A stretch of 64,000 nt of DNA from Adiantum capillus-veneris (GCA_014529385.2 CM043949.1:111083977-111147976), one strand, 5' to 3'; positions 48,046 through 60,692 are shown, numbered from the stretch's first letter. Notes: generated from the sequence alone by a model not told the origin. Numbers and translations: made by a program.

Positions 48046-50625
48046 ATGGCTGACAATAGTAAAGAGAGTGAAATTAATGTTGATAACTTTGATTTTGCTC
48101 ATGAGCAAGCTACTAATGATGCTTCAATGCTTGTTAACTAACTTGTTTCTAGGCTTCAACAAGCCATGGGCAATCCATCTCTCCAAAGTGAAGTGCAAGG
48201 GCAACTCCGTGCTCACGGGATTCTTCAAGCTATTCACCATGATAAGAGAACACCTAGGAAGCCTCCTTGTGAGACTACCAAAAGAGGTCTCTCTCCGATT
48301 CGGGAAGAAGAAGAGAATCCTTATGAAGGGCTCAAGAATTTACTTCTTGATGATGCATCTCCTTCCCAAAGGAGAACTCAAGAGCCTCCACCGAAGGAAC
48401 GAGAAAGAAGCGAGTCTCCCGCCACCTCGGCGGAGATGGCTCCACGAAGACGGCAGGCTAAACGCTCTCCATCACCACCAAAGCGGAGAAGACCATCGTA
48501 TTCTTCTCCTCACCACAATTCAAAGAGGGATGATAAAAAGCAAGAGAAGAAAAAGGCGAGAAAGAGGACACCCTCTTCTCCATCTTCTTCATCCTCTTCC
48601 TCTTATGAAAGCTATGGTGAAGACGACAAAGATCAAGACAAGAAAAAGGCGAGAAAGAGGTCACCCTCTTCTCCGCCTTCTTCAAATTCTTCACCTTCTG
48701 AAGAAAGTGATGGTGCAACTTTTGAACCATCAAAAAGAAGAGGCCATAGGAAATCCTATGCCGCATGGAAGAGGTCGTCCAAGCTGAAGAAATTCAAAGA
48801 GGGAGGGAAGAGCATCTCTTTCCTTACCTATGATGGCACCTTCGGTGCTACGGACAAAGTCTTGGCCTTTATCCAGCAATTCGATGTGGCGTTTGGAGAT
48901 GAGGGCTTCACAGAGTCCTCTAAGCTACACCATGTAGCTATGCACTTTCAAAAATCCGCGAGACAATGGTGGTCTAGCCTACGAGCCAATGGTGAAGCTC
49001 CACGAACATGGAAGGCTTTAAGAGCTTCCATTATGAAGCAATTTTTGGCCACCGATCCCAAAGACAAAGTACTCACCGAATGGCGAAGCTTAAAGCTCTC
49101 CCCCAATGAATCCATCCACAAATATGTAGACAAGTTTTGGGACCTACAACTCAAAGCCACTGTCTTCAAAAGGTTGGATTTTGGAGAGCAAAAGCAACAA
49201 TTTTGTGCGGGCTTAACCGAAGAAATGGCGGAGTATGTCAACTCCCAGAGACCACGTACCATATCGGTGGTAATACACCACACTATGGTCGCCTCTCGAA
49301 TCAATTTCCAAACGGGGGCAAAAAGAAATAATAAGCCCCCGGAAAACAAGGGTTCCAATGAGCCTAAGGGGGAGGACAATGTCCAAAAGTCTCCTAAGGG
49401 CAACTCCAACAAAGCTAAAGAGAAGGGAGTTTACAAAGGTAAGAATAAACTCTCTCCTGAAGAGCTTGAGCGTTATCGTAAGGATAACCGGTGTTTCAAG
49501 TGCGGCGAACAAGGGCATGCGTACCACGCTTGTCCCCAAAAGAACAACCGCCAAGATCCTCCTAGAGCTTCCTTGGTTGAAATCCAAGAGGAGGAGACTC
49601 ACCAAACTCACCACAAAGGATCTCCTCTATGCCATGCTTGGGGAAAGGTAAGAGAACATGATGCTTTTATTCCCTTTGACCCTGGTTCTACTCACAATTT
49701 TATATCTATAGAGTTGGCCACCAAGCTAGGCATACAATCCTACGAGATGGGAGATGTCCTACCCGCAGACAGTGCCTTCAAGGGGCAAGAAGCTTCAGCC
49801 ACTCCCTTAATTGGGAAATTGAGGCTTCATGTCCAAGGCTATGTGGACAAAGAGGACTTCTTTATCTCTCCTCTCAAGCATGAGGATGTAATCCTAGGGG
49901 CACCATGGTTTGACCGCCTGGCTGCCGATGTTAAATTTCCTGAAAGGAGAATCTCCTTTAAGTTCAGGGAAAAAGACATGTATATAGATGCTAAGGAAAT
50001 GGGTAACACCATCCCCATTGTACATACACCAGCTTTCAACAAGTCAATAAAGAGCTCTATTTCCGTGTACATGATTTTTGTTAAAGATTCTCAAAATGAA
50101 TCTAATGCTTTAGCAAAAGAAAATAAAAGCAACCAAAAGGAATTAGAGTTATCCAATTTTCTCAAGGGGTTTCAAGATGTTTTTATTGACGACATCCCTT
50201 GTGAGCTACCTCCTAAACAAGGTAATGATGACCATGCAATTGAACTTCTTCCAGGAAGTTCACCGCCTAATAAACCTCCTTATAGAGTTTCTCAAGCTCA
50301 ACAAGAGGAGATTATGCGGCAAGTGCATGAGTTAGTTGAGAAGGGCATGGTTAGGCCTAGCTCATCTCCATTTTGCTCACCTGTGCTATTAGTGCAAAAG
50401 AAAGACGGCACATATCGTATGTGTGCCGACTATAGAGCACTAAATAGGATCACTATCAAGAATAGGTTTCCCGTTCCACGGGTAGAAGACCTATTTGATA
50501 AGCTACAAGGATCGACCTACTTCAGTAGGGTTGACCTAAAAAGTGGCTATCATCAAATAAGGATAGTTGATTAAGACATTGTAAAGACCGCATTTCGTAC
50601 TACATTTGGTCTTTACGAATACATT
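48046..50625 (+). pseudogene. Chromovirus gag-pol, 5' part (gag, protease, start of reverse transcriptase)
   Basis: I choose the ATG at 48046 (MADNSKESEINVDNFDF) because it is in frame with the long downstream frame; TAA at 48139-48141 breaks it at codon 32. After a Ser/Arg/Lys-rich region there is a capsid-like part (residues about 250-400), a zinc knuckle [14 protein letters not shown] at about 483-496, a protease motif [11 protein letters not shown] at about 545, and the reverse transcriptase start ([18 protein letters not shown]). A second stop, TAA, lies at 50572-50574, just after GYHQIRIVD. The CACTA element inserts at 50626 on a codon boundary. The protein would form particles and copy the RNA, but this copy cannot make it. 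Confidence 0.93.
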
Positions 50626-50693
50626 CACTACAAGAGGTTGTGTGCTCTTGTGACGCTGTTAGCGACGGAAATACACTGGGTTTTTATAACCCC

Positions 50694-50850
50694 CGGCGTC
50701 GCTAAAACCGTCGCTAAGAGCGTCGCTATATGCGTCGCTATATAGCGACGCGCATAGCAACGGTTATAGCGACGTTTACACAGAAGACTATAGCGACGCT
50801 CATAGCGGCGCTACAGAGCCATAAATAGCGACGCTTATAGCGACGCCCGA
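50694..50850. repeat. Subterminal repeats, 3' side of the nested CACTA element
   Basis: Copies of GCGTCGCTA followed by TAGCGACGC in opposite orientation, with fewer units than in element A and some degenerate ones (TAGCAACG, TAGCGGCG). Confidence 0.8.
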
Positions 50851-51210
50851 GAGAATTTTTTTTTGGTGGCACGGCATTGAATGCCCTGCCACCCATCAAC
50901 CATATTGTACTTGATTCACTTTTAAAAAAAAGTGCAAGGGTAGATAATAGACCCAAAATAGTCACCCACAAGACGCATTGTTTGCAAAACTGACAATTGT
51001 ACACATCATAGGCAAAATGATTGATTGGCAAATGTAATAATGACAATTGTACAACATCATAGGCATAAAGAATTGATTGGCAAAAGGAACTGCGGTGACA
51101 AATGTAATAATATACATGGTTCAAAAAGACGTATAAAATCCGTCTCATGATACATAAGCTATGAGAAACCCTAAACTAATGCTATCTAGCTACGGCTAAA
51201 CTGACGTCGT

Positions 51211-52340
51211 CTAGTCAGACGTCTCATCGCATCCAAGTGGCGTATCTGTCGGATTCTGCAAAAAAAGACAATAAGACAGCTTTCAGTAAGTATAAACATA
51301 TAACGACATTTATAAAACAATACAAAAAATAAAAAAGAGTAAACCCTAATACTAACCATGCCGCCGCGAGAAATGAGAATGTCCATCAGGGAGTTTAAGC
51401 CCTTCCTGTCTGCGTACTCGCGCTCGTACGGTGTGGGATCACGTCCTGTCATCGACCACTGTCAAAACATACAAAGATTTCATTATGTTAGAATTAAAAA
51501 ACTCATAAACCCTAAACTATCGAACATAAAGAGCAATGTGAAAACACTTACAAAATCGGCCTCAAATGATGCCCATCCACCGCTCCCCAAGTGGTGCGAG
51601 CTCCCTGCCTCTACTCGTGCTCTGGCTGCATCCTTTTGTTGCTTCCACTTGTCGGGATTCTCGCGCGCTGCTTTCTTCGCATTCTTCCAATCTTCTTTGG
51701 CCAGCCAATCTGGCCTGTTCCACCCATTCTTGATTGCTTTTTGCACTTCGGAACGCTTGTGTTTGCAGTATTCGCGCATTCGAATCTTCATCAGGTCTTC
51801 ATTGAAGCGCTGATCCCGTGTTGGAACGGGAAACTCATCATGAAGTATGCTGATGACTCTGCTTTTTAAATCACTTGGTACTTCACTCCATTTGTTTAGT
51901 ATGTAGTGTCTAAACAGCTGAGAGCAAAGACCACGCATGCGCGAGATCACCTTCTTGCTATCATCATCCATGATGATGCCGTCGCTGATGTCGACGGAGT
52001 AAGGCAAGCCCTCTGGCCGGTGACGCGTGAACCTGGGTGTCCCGGCAGCGGTCTCTAGCGGCGTGTCGATGGGGGTACGGACGTCAGGTGTCTCCACCGG
52101 CGTCTGGGCCCCGAAGCGAGGAGTGTCGAGTGGGGTGGCTCCTGGCGGAGTAGGTAGAGGTGTGTAGCTTCTAGGAACAGTCAGCCGTGCAAAACCTGGC
52201 GTAGATGGCGATGCTGTGGTTGGTGTGGGGGCGGGCAAAGAAGGGGAGGGTAAAGAGCCTCGTCGAACACGAGGCGGTGTGGAGGCATCGGTGGCGGAAT
52301 CCCCACAACAACCGCCACCGCCACCACTAGAGCGCCGGTG
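51211..52340 (-). pseudogene. CACTA accessory gene in the nested element, 5' deleted
   Basis: Exons 51552 to about 52340, 51357-51458 and 51211-51255 match the accessory gene from about codon 60 on. About 319 bp corresponding to 4068-4386 of element A, including the 5' leader, start codon and first codons, are deleted. A few unrelated bases sit at the junction (about 52341-52360). The remaining frame is open. Confidence 0.85.
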
Positions 52341-52481
52341 TTTAGACCATTAGAGCTCAGAATTTTCAATCAAAAGATGTGAGCGCGAGTAGAAAAGAGC
52401 GTTATACACCATGGAAGGTACTTAGAGAGCCAGAGCTTTTACAACATGGAGAAAAATTGTTCAAATACAATATTTGTGGCT

Positions 52482-55400
52482 TTAAGAGATCTCTCTCTCA
52501 TCCTCGCATAACTCAGCATAACTTCCTATATCTATATAGAGCTCTCCGTTTAAACACATATCCTCTGTTTCATTTTGTAGCTCCTCTGCATGCACCCCAT
52601 ATAGAGTAGTAGCATCTTGATGCTCGTCTGGCACCACCGCAGCGGCTTCTGATTGAGCATCTTCTCTGATCTCCTCCATTGATGTCGTTGTGATTGGCAC
52701 ATGGTAGCTTTCATACGTCCTTGCACTACGAGGGGCTACCTCTATGACGTACCACCAGTTTGATGTAGACTTTGTAGGATGAAATATTACCTGCCAAAGC
52801 CACATAACTTACATGAGAGCTTTCAAGCACATAACTTGTAAAAGGGGGATGTTAACTATTTACATACTTACTTGTTCACAATGCTCGGGTAGTACGAAAG
52901 TGTCTCTTAGGTCAGTCCATTTCTTAGTAGAATCCACCTCAAGAAAACCAGACTCTCCTCTACGCACAGTAGCGTTGCGACCCTCCATGATTATCTTGAA
53001 CCATTGCACATCGAACAAGTCGACAAAAAATCCTCTGTAATCAATCCTCAAAATCTCTTGCAGCGTGCCGAAGTAAGTGAGTTCCGCCACCACAGGATCT
53101 GCATCAGAGGAACATCGTCGACTAGACTGTTCAAATTTTGCCATGATTCCACAATCTTGAGTAAAACGCTTTTTGTCGATTCGTTCCACCCTAAAATGTC
53201 GACCTTTACACCATGCTGCTGTGTATGACTTATACTACAACGAACAAAGATTATGAGTGGCCGTTCAAACGTTTATAAATAAAGTCACTTGCTAGTCGTA
53301 CATTGCAAACTTACCTTGGTCGCGCAACCCCGAGAGTACTCCCACTCTTCTTTAGTCACTTCGTCACCGCATTGTTGTGCGCTTTTCAATTGGTTGTGCA
53401 ACCATCTTAAGCTCATGAAGGTTGGTAGGCTCTCCAGAACCGCTGGATAGTGCATCGGTGGTCGTCTTCCCCGTCTCCACTCGATTCGTGACCTTTGTCG
53501 CTCTTGCTTTGCATCCTCATATTGTGAAATCCACTTTTGCATCACTGGATTGTGAAGCATGCAAAATCGGTTGATTTTAGCCTCTAGATCTTCCGTCATC
53601 TTCTTCTCAACACCGAGATTGCACATGACAATCCCAGATATGCGCTCATCATCTATGGTTCGCCATAGTGTGTCCCGAGATTTATCAAATCCGTCTAGCC
53701 ACTCTCCAATGTACACTAGGGACTCTGATACCAACCAACCTTCTGCCATGCTACCCTCCGGACGTACCTTTTGACGCACATATCCCTTAAGCGTTTTCAT
53801 GAAACGCTCTAAGAAGAACATCCATCTGGAATGAACTGTGCCAGCTATTTCCACCTCATCAACTATGTGAACAAGAAGATGCACCTGAATGGTTAGCATT
53901 GTAGTAGGAAAATGTTTCTCAAACATGCACACAAGCTTCGCAGCATTTAGTTTGGCGAATGGTATGGAGTCTACGTTGATCTCCTTTTGTGAGATCTATT
54001 GCACCAGCTTTGCAAGTTTGTAGATAGTGTTACGGATGTCGAGAGACAAACATCCCTCAATGGCAACCGGTAAAATAAACTGTAAAGTATGTGCAGCAAT
54101 GATATTAAAGTCCACATTTTATGCAATGATATTAAAGTCCACTATGAACGTACCTGACACATTTTATGCCAATCGTGTGACTTCAAACCGTTAAGCTTTC
54201 CTTCTTTAGTAAAACACGTTCGGAGCGAGTGCATTACGCCAGTGGGGGTCTGCAAAGATCGAATGGTCTCTTTTACTTTGCGTTCTTGGGCTCCTGTGAA
54301 AATCCATGGTGCTTTAGGGAGTTTTATCGATCCATCAGACGCTGTTTGCGGCCAATATTGCTCCATACGATCCACATTTCTAAGGTCAACTCTGGCTCCC
54401 AAAGTATCTTTCTTGCCGGTCAAATGGTCCCATAGTAGATTACCCACATTCTTGAATATGTGCATTGGATCGAGCAAGTGATTGATCATGACTCGGGCCC
54501 AGTATGGTAACTCGTACCATAGAGATAGTCTCTTCATCCCTGGAGGCAATCCGTCATCGCACATCTCCTTCTGCTCTAACCATGCTTGTGCAGACATCCT
54601 TGGTGGCTCTCTTCCCAAAAAGCCGTCGCGTAACACATGATTCTCTGGAAGATACGCTTGATGACCTTCGTAGATTTGCTTCTTCAGTGAGGGTGCCCTA
54701 CGTGCATTCAGTCTAGGTCCACATGTGACACATGCTCTGTATCCGCTTGTTTGAAGCCCTACATGTATACACATGATAATAGATCAACTATGGGAAAAAA
54801 CAAGATTTACAGTGCTTGAGTGAGGAGTGTCAATAGATCACCTGAGCATTCTGTTAGCCCGGGATAGTCATGCATGGTCCACATTAGAATGCCTCTGATC
54901 AAAGCATTCCGTCGTCCTGTGTGTCGGCTCATATCCACCACCTCTATGCCAATCCACAATTGTTGTAGCTCTTCCAATAGTGGACGAAGATACACATCCA
55001 TATTCCCCACTTTATATCGCCCTGGCACAATCAAGCTTAGCCATAGGTGCCCCTTCTTCGTAGTCAACCACGGGGGAATGTTGTAGTTGACGATGACAAC
55101 GGGCCATACACTGTAAGATGTTGATCTTTGACCAAATGGATTTACGCCATCCATAGCCAGGCCTAAGCGCAAATTTCGAGCTTCCCTGGCAAAATCCGAC
55201 CATGTTCCATCTATATGTTTCCAGGCTACGCAATCTGCAGGAATTCGTAGCACACCATCCGAAGATTTATTCTCCTCATGCCATGATGCTAGGGCGGCCA
55301 TGGACTTACATTCGAAGAAATGCTTGATGCGAGGAAGCAGAGGGAAATGTCGCAAAACCTTTTGTGGAATTTTTGTCCCGTGGAGATCTACTCGATATCT

Positions 55401-56210
55401 TTCGAAATCACATTTCGGACACTTCTCCATGTCTATGTATTCCCCTCTGAAAAGAATGCAGTCATTAGGACAAGCGTGGATAGAATTGTAATCCATCCCC
55501 AAGTTTCGCAAAATCTTTCTTGCTTCATCTCGGGAATCTGGCATCACATTGTCAGCTGGTAGTATGTGCTCTTTCAGCAATCTACACAACATAAAAATAT
55601 GATGCAGTCGTGTAAAAATATATCAGATCATTATACATTTAGAGTTTTATTAAAGTAAACTAATTGTAATAGATCACCTGAAAAGCGCTGTGACGCTAGT
55701 GTCACTCCATCCAAACTTTGCCTGCATGTTGAGAAGAACCAGGAGTGCTTTCAATCTAGACATACGTGCTCCATTATACAATGGCGTATCGGCTTCACTT
55801 TTCATATCATCATAGATAAGCCTTTCTGAATCCATGATCGTCTCGATCCTTTCATCAATCTCGGGCTCAAACATTCCCTCGTTGGGAATGTGCTCTGCAT
55901 GATCATCCCCCGAGCTGTCAGAGGCTACATCTTGTGGCCTCACATATGCTGCTTGACCAAAGCGCCTGCGAACACGTCTATTGGGTTGCAAGATTGCTGC
56001 TTGTTGGCCAGCGGCAGAGTCCGACGAGTTATAATTGGCAACAACTCGATCTATAATAGATGGATCGGACTCGCCAAATTCGCGAACGTGCTGCAAAGAA
56101 ACACGTCTTGTCCGTCGCACAGCATGCTTGCATTGATTACAAGGACATAAGACCCTCGTTGAGAGATAGGTGTTTCGGTTGGACGGTCCCACATCCTCGT
56201 CACTACTCAT
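52482..56210 (-). pseudogene. CACTA transposase in the nested element, nonsense mutation in exon 4
   Basis: Colinear with the transposase of element A. Exons are 55678-56210, 54842-55581, 54154-54758, 53315-54079, 52872-53234 and 52482-52790, with the same splice sites. In exon 4 the TGG of element A is TAG at 53996-53998, which removes the rest of the DUF4218-like region and the whole DUF4216-like region. The TNP2 core upstream is intact, so a truncated protein of about 650 residues could still form; activity is unlikely. Other differences from element A are scattered substitutions. Confidence 0.88.
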
Positions 56211-56272
56211 AATGAGGATAAAAAACTTATAACCTGGACAACAAATTTAATATTCTATTGGCATTCTTCTTC

Positions 56273-56275
<3 letters not shown>

Positions 56276-56330
<55 letters not shown>
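56276..56330. repeat. (CT)n tract in the CACTA 5' leader
   Basis: About 27 CT units roughly 65 bp upstream of the transposase ATG. Element A has an interrupted GA tract at the same place (87-147). Confidence 0.9.
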
Positions 56331-56332
<2 letters not shown>

Positions 56333-56589
56333 ACCTCACATACTCTAGTCATGTCCAATCCCCGCACACCTCGGTCTAGAGGTGCACGGAGATCAGAACC
56401 ACCGGGTTATAATCTCGTCTTTATTGGTCAATACCTATATTTGTGGGTACAAGAAATCTACACACCCACGTCTACATGATACTGCATGTAGTGGACAAAA
56501 CCCCTTTGCCTCTTCTCTAGCTGTAGCACTTCACAACATCTTAACATCTTTTCACAGTAGATCTTTTCACTGTTCGTCTAACTCTAAAC

Positions 56590-57010
56590 CCTAAACCGTA
56601 AGTAATTCTTGCGTGGACTCGATCTAACGTAAATAAGCGTAGATCTAAATAAACGTAAATCTAACTAAAAATAAAGCTAAATCTAATTTAACGTAAGTCT
56701 AATGACTAGAGGTTGTCTAGATGGTCATTGTGTCGGGGATGTAGTGACTATTGCCGCCCTGAAGATCCACCTTCTTCCCTATCTTCTGAAGACATTTCAC
56801 CAGTACTTTTGGATCGACGGAGCCCACCATGAGTGAAGGCAGCAATACCCTATATTCCATTGAGGGCTTTCTTCACCCGCTTCATGTAGGCATCGCAGTC
56901 TATGGAGACCTAAATCTAATCTAATATAACGCAAATCTAAATCTAGCGTAAATAAACGTAAATCTAGTTAAAAATAAACCTAAATCTAATTTAATGTAAG
57001 TCTACATATA
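56590..57010. repeat. Degenerate repeats of CGTAAATCTAA type
   Basis: Two blocks of about 110 bp (56610-56705 and 56910-57005) share the order of words such as AAATAAACGTAAATCTA and AAATCTAATTTAA. They may be a second type of protein-binding repeat in the CACTA 5' leader; function unknown. Confidence 0.5.
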
Positions 57011-57262
57011 ACCTAATCTTTAACATCTTTTAAGATAGTTTCCTACGACGTTATAACTCTCTTCTTCTTGTGTGTGTGCGCGTGTGTGGATGTGTGTGCC
57101 AATAAAAAGAGATAAATGGTATAACCTTTCTATCACCCATGCCAAGTATGATAGATTGATTATGCCATTTCCCTCTTGAATAATAGGTCTTGAGTTCAAC
57201 TCCTCGTCGGCTAGATCTTTAGGTCTTTTAATTTTAATTAGTTTCCTACGACGTTAAATTAG

Positions 57263-57470
57263 TTTCTCTCTCTTTCTCTCTCAATGTGTGTGCGTTTTTT
57301 TGGATCGTATGCATGTTTTCTCTCTCTTTTCCTCTCTCAATGTGTGCGTTTTTTGTTTATGCATGTTCTCTCTCTCTTTTCCTCTCTCAATGCGTGCGTT
57401 TTTTGTTTATGCATGCTCTCTCTCTCTTTTTCTCTCTCAATGTGTGTGTGCATTCTTTGTTTATGTATGT
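57263..57470. repeat. Minisatellite, about 50-bp unit, four copies
   Basis: Each unit has a CT-rich part, TCTCTCAATG, GTGCG, a T-run and TTTATGCATG or a variant. ORFs in this stretch are repeat artefacts. Further (CT)n, (GA)n and (GT)n tracts follow to 57750. Confidence 0.75.
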
Positions 57471-57493
57471 GTGTGTGCGTTTTTGTTTTTGTT

Positions 57494-57539
<46 letters not shown>

Positions 57540-57692
57540 AACACTATGTGTGTGTGTGTATGTGTGTGTGAGAGAGAGAGAGAGAGGGAGAGAGAAAGAG
57601 GGGAAGGGAACATGAGAATGAGGAGAGGGAAGGAGCATACCTGGCTCTCCTTCCTCTCCTCGTGTGTGTGTGTGTGTGTGTGTGTGGAGAAG

Positions 57693-57747
<55 letters not shown>

Positions 57748-57856
57748 GGGAGAGCGTTACCTACTCCTTGCTTGAGGGCGCCGAAAAACTCAGATCTGAG
57801 ATCTGAGTTTTTGGGCGCGCTCGGTTATTTTTTTAGCCCAGCTGGCGTCGCTATGA

Positions 57857-57912
57857 GCGTCGCTATAAGCGTCGCAAATTTACAAAGAAATTTGCGACGC
57901 TTATAGCGACGC
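57857..57912. repeat. Subterminal palindrome, 5' side of the nested CACTA element
   Basis: Two perfect 25-bp arms (57857-57881 and 57888-57912) around ACAAAG, each made of two GCGTCGC-type motifs. It resembles the 3' side array and is a likely binding site for the element's own protein. Confidence 0.85.
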
Positions 57913-57978
57913 CGGGATTTTTTTTTTTTAGCGTCACTGTGTGAGCGTCGCTAATATGAATAGCCTCTTGTAGTGATT

Positions 57979-60336
57979 GTCATGCCTTTTGGCTTGACCA
58001 ATGCACCGGCCACATTCAACCGCTTGATGGAGAAGCTGTTCAGGCCTCATCGAACCTTCACTAGAGTGTTCTTTGATGATATTATCATCTACTCTAATTC
58101 ATTGGAGGAACACAAGCAACACCTCCAGGTAATATTTCATGTTTTAAGAGAGAATAAAATTTATGTTAATCGAAAGAAAAGTGAATTTTTCTTGCAAGAG
58201 ATTCAGTATTTAGGTCACATTATCTCTCAAGATGGCATCCAAATGGATCCATCCAAGTTAGAGGTAATAAAAGGATGGCCTAAACCAAGGAATCTTCATG
58301 AACTAAGAAGCTTTATAGGTATGTGTGCATACTATAGACGCTTCATAGAAAAGTTCTCACAAATTGCGGGACCATTACATGACCTAACAAAGAAAAGTGT
58401 TAGGTATACATGGTCTGCTAAGGAGAACAATGCTTTCGAAAAGCTTATCTCTCAACCTGTGCTTACACTACCGGATCTCTCAAAACCATTTGAGGTCCAA
58501 TGTGATGCTTGTGGTGATTGCCTTGGGGCTGTTTTGCTCCAAGAAGGGCACGCCATAGGCTATGAGAGTTGAAGGCTCGACCCTGTTGAGCAAGCTCTAG
58601 GCATATACGAAAAAGAACTCCTTGCAGTTCTACATGCCTTAGACTCATGGAAACACTACTTATTGGGGACTCCTTTCATTCTGCGAACGAATCACCAAAG
58701 TCTTAAGTACTTCATGACGCAGACCAAGCTCTCCGACAAACAAATGAGGTGGGCAAATTTCCTTTCGCAATTTCATTTTCATATTGCTCACATTGCTGGC
58801 AAGCATAATCAAGTAGCCGATGCACTCTCAAGACGACCGAGAGTGAATGCGGTTTCCATAGCAACTCACAATGATCTATCTGCAATGATAGATGAGTATG
58901 CTATTGATCCCGATTTTAGAGATGTGATTTCAGCCCTTGCATTAGGGAAGAAAGAAGAACCATTTACTTTACAAGATGGTTATCTTCTCTATGGCAATAG
59001 ACTATGCGTTACTAACTCACTACGTGAGAAAGTAATGTATGAATCTCATGCTCCCCCATATGCGGGGCATAGAGGGATTCAGTCTACCTTAAAGGGAATT
59101 GAAACATATTTCTATTGGCCTACCATGAAAGTGAACATACAAGAGTATGTTTCCAAATGTGTGGTATGTCAAAAGACAAAATTTAATAGAGGGAAGCAAC
59201 CTGGATTGCTTCAACCCTTGCCAATCCCTAATTCACCATGGGAGAGCATATCCATGGATTTTATCTTTGGATTGCCTAAGTCTATCCATGGGAAAACGGG
59301 AATATGGACGATAGTAGACAGGTTCAGTAAACAAGCTCATTTTATACCTGTCAAAAAGACTATCAAAGCCCATCAAATGGCAACCCTCTTCATTTCACAA
59401 ATTTTCAAGTACCATGGCTTGCCAATGTCCATAGTGTCGAATAGAGATCCTAGAATGACCAGTAATTTCTGGAAGGGTCTCTTTGAGAATTTAGGAACAA
59501 GGCTAAGCTTCTCTTCGGCCTATCATCCACAAACTGATGGCCAAAGTGAAATAGCTAACCTAACCATTCTTGATCTACTAAAAGCCTATGTAACGGAAGT
59601 AGATCAAAGATCCCAATGGGAGAAGTACTTACCCTTAGTAGAGTATGCTTACAATAACACTGTACATACTTCCACAGGAAAAGCACCTTTCGAGGTAATT
59701 GAGGGAAGATCAAAAAGTCCCTTGCTACTTAAAGTACATTGGAAGATCTTCGCTGCAGATGAGTATAGCCGAGACCTACAAGAATCTTTCCAAAAGATTA
59801 AGGATGCTATCTCTATCTCACAGCAAAGGCAAAAGGCTGCTGCTGACAAGCACAGAAGAGCCCAAGCCTTTAAAGAAAACGATTGGGTCTTGTTAAAGTT
59901 TCCCAAGGCTCGATTAAGGCACACGACGGGAAAGAATCCTACGGGTCACCAAAAGTACTATGCTAAACTAGCAAAAAGGTACTATGGTCCCTTTCAGATT
60001 CTTAGGCCAATCAATGAGATGGCCTATCAACTCAAGTTGCCCAATCATTGGCTCATACACAATGCTTTTCATGTGAGCCTATTAAAGCCTTACAAAGGAG
60101 AGCCACCTCAAGAACCAACTATGTAAGACCCACAGGAGATCGAGGACCAAGAGGAGGTGCTGGAGCCCGAGTCCATTCTCTGACATGAAGACAAGGTATT
60201 AAGAGGCGGTAAGACTATCCGATGATATCTTATTAAGTTTAAGAATTATCCTTTTGAAGATGCTAGATGGATGCAAGGCATACAATTAAAGGATAACCTA
60301 AACCTTGTCCATGCTTACAATGCTTCCCAAGAGTAA
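57979..60336 (+). pseudogene. Chromovirus gag-pol, 3' part (reverse transcriptase end, RNase H, integrase, chromodomain remnant)
   Basis: Continues the 5' part in frame after the CACTA element. Visible are VMPFGLTNAPATF and FFDDIIIYS (reverse transcriptase), DACGDCLGAVLLQEG and TNHQSLKY (RNase H), an integrase zinc finger (H..H...CVVCQ) and the core with HPQTDGQSE. The second catalytic Asp of the integrase (normally VSDRD) is Asn at 59440-59442. After LIHNAFHVSLLKPYK the frame goes on through TAA 60124 to a tail with YLIKFKNYPFEDARWMQ, a chromodomain-like sequence. Stops: TGA 58570-58572, TAA 60124-60126, TGA 60181-60183 and TGA 60223-60225; the natural end is TAA 60334-60336. The copy is non-functional. 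Confidence 0.92.
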
Positions 60337-60679
60337 GCAAATGTACAAAATGTTAAAAATGAACAAAATTTTTGTCTTATAAGACTCTCTTTTTCTTTAT
60401 TTGTGCACAAAAATGAAGTAGTATGCATGCTTAGATCAAGTTTGCGGAGACGACGTCTCCCAAACACCAAGTAGAGCTTGTCACTCTACTATGGAAGACT
60501 GATAGGACTAATGTGCAGACATGCTTGCGGCAGCCTCAGGCTCTCAAGCACCAAATGGACTAGTCATCCATTGTGGAATGATGTCGTAGGGTAACATAGG
60601 GATCCTTTACCCGCTAAGAAAAGGACTCATGAACATGCTTTACCTTCTCTACACCATAGTCGAGGACGACTATGATTTC
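60337..60679. other. 3' untranslated region of the chromovirus
   Basis: No ORF of note. A diverged relative of this stretch is found at 17515-17720 on the other strand. Confidence 0.7.
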
Positions 60680-60692
60680 AAGAGAGAGGTAA
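60680..60692 (+). other. Polypurine tract
   Basis: AAGAGAGAGG(T)AA directly before the 3' LTR, the expected primer for plus-strand DNA synthesis. One T interrupts it. Confidence 0.7.

Larger units (their letters stand above)
50626..57975 (-). mobile_element. Complete nested CACTA element (7350 bp), defective
   Basis: Bounded by CACTACAAGAGG and CCTCTTGTAGTG with the 3-bp target duplication ATT (50623-50625 and 57976-57978), inserted in the reverse transcriptase of the chromovirus. It carries the same two genes as element A on the minus strand. The transposase has a nonsense codon and the accessory gene has lost its start, so it could move only with proteins from another copy. It is the only copy here showing the whole 5' region: a 1.6 kb leader with minisatellites, microsatellites and a subterminal palindrome. 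Confidence 0.95.

Noticed and set aside
57284-57806. Three overlapping plus-strand ORFs of 95-172 codons
   Set aside because: They are read from the minisatellite and microsatellites of the CACTA leader, in all three frames.
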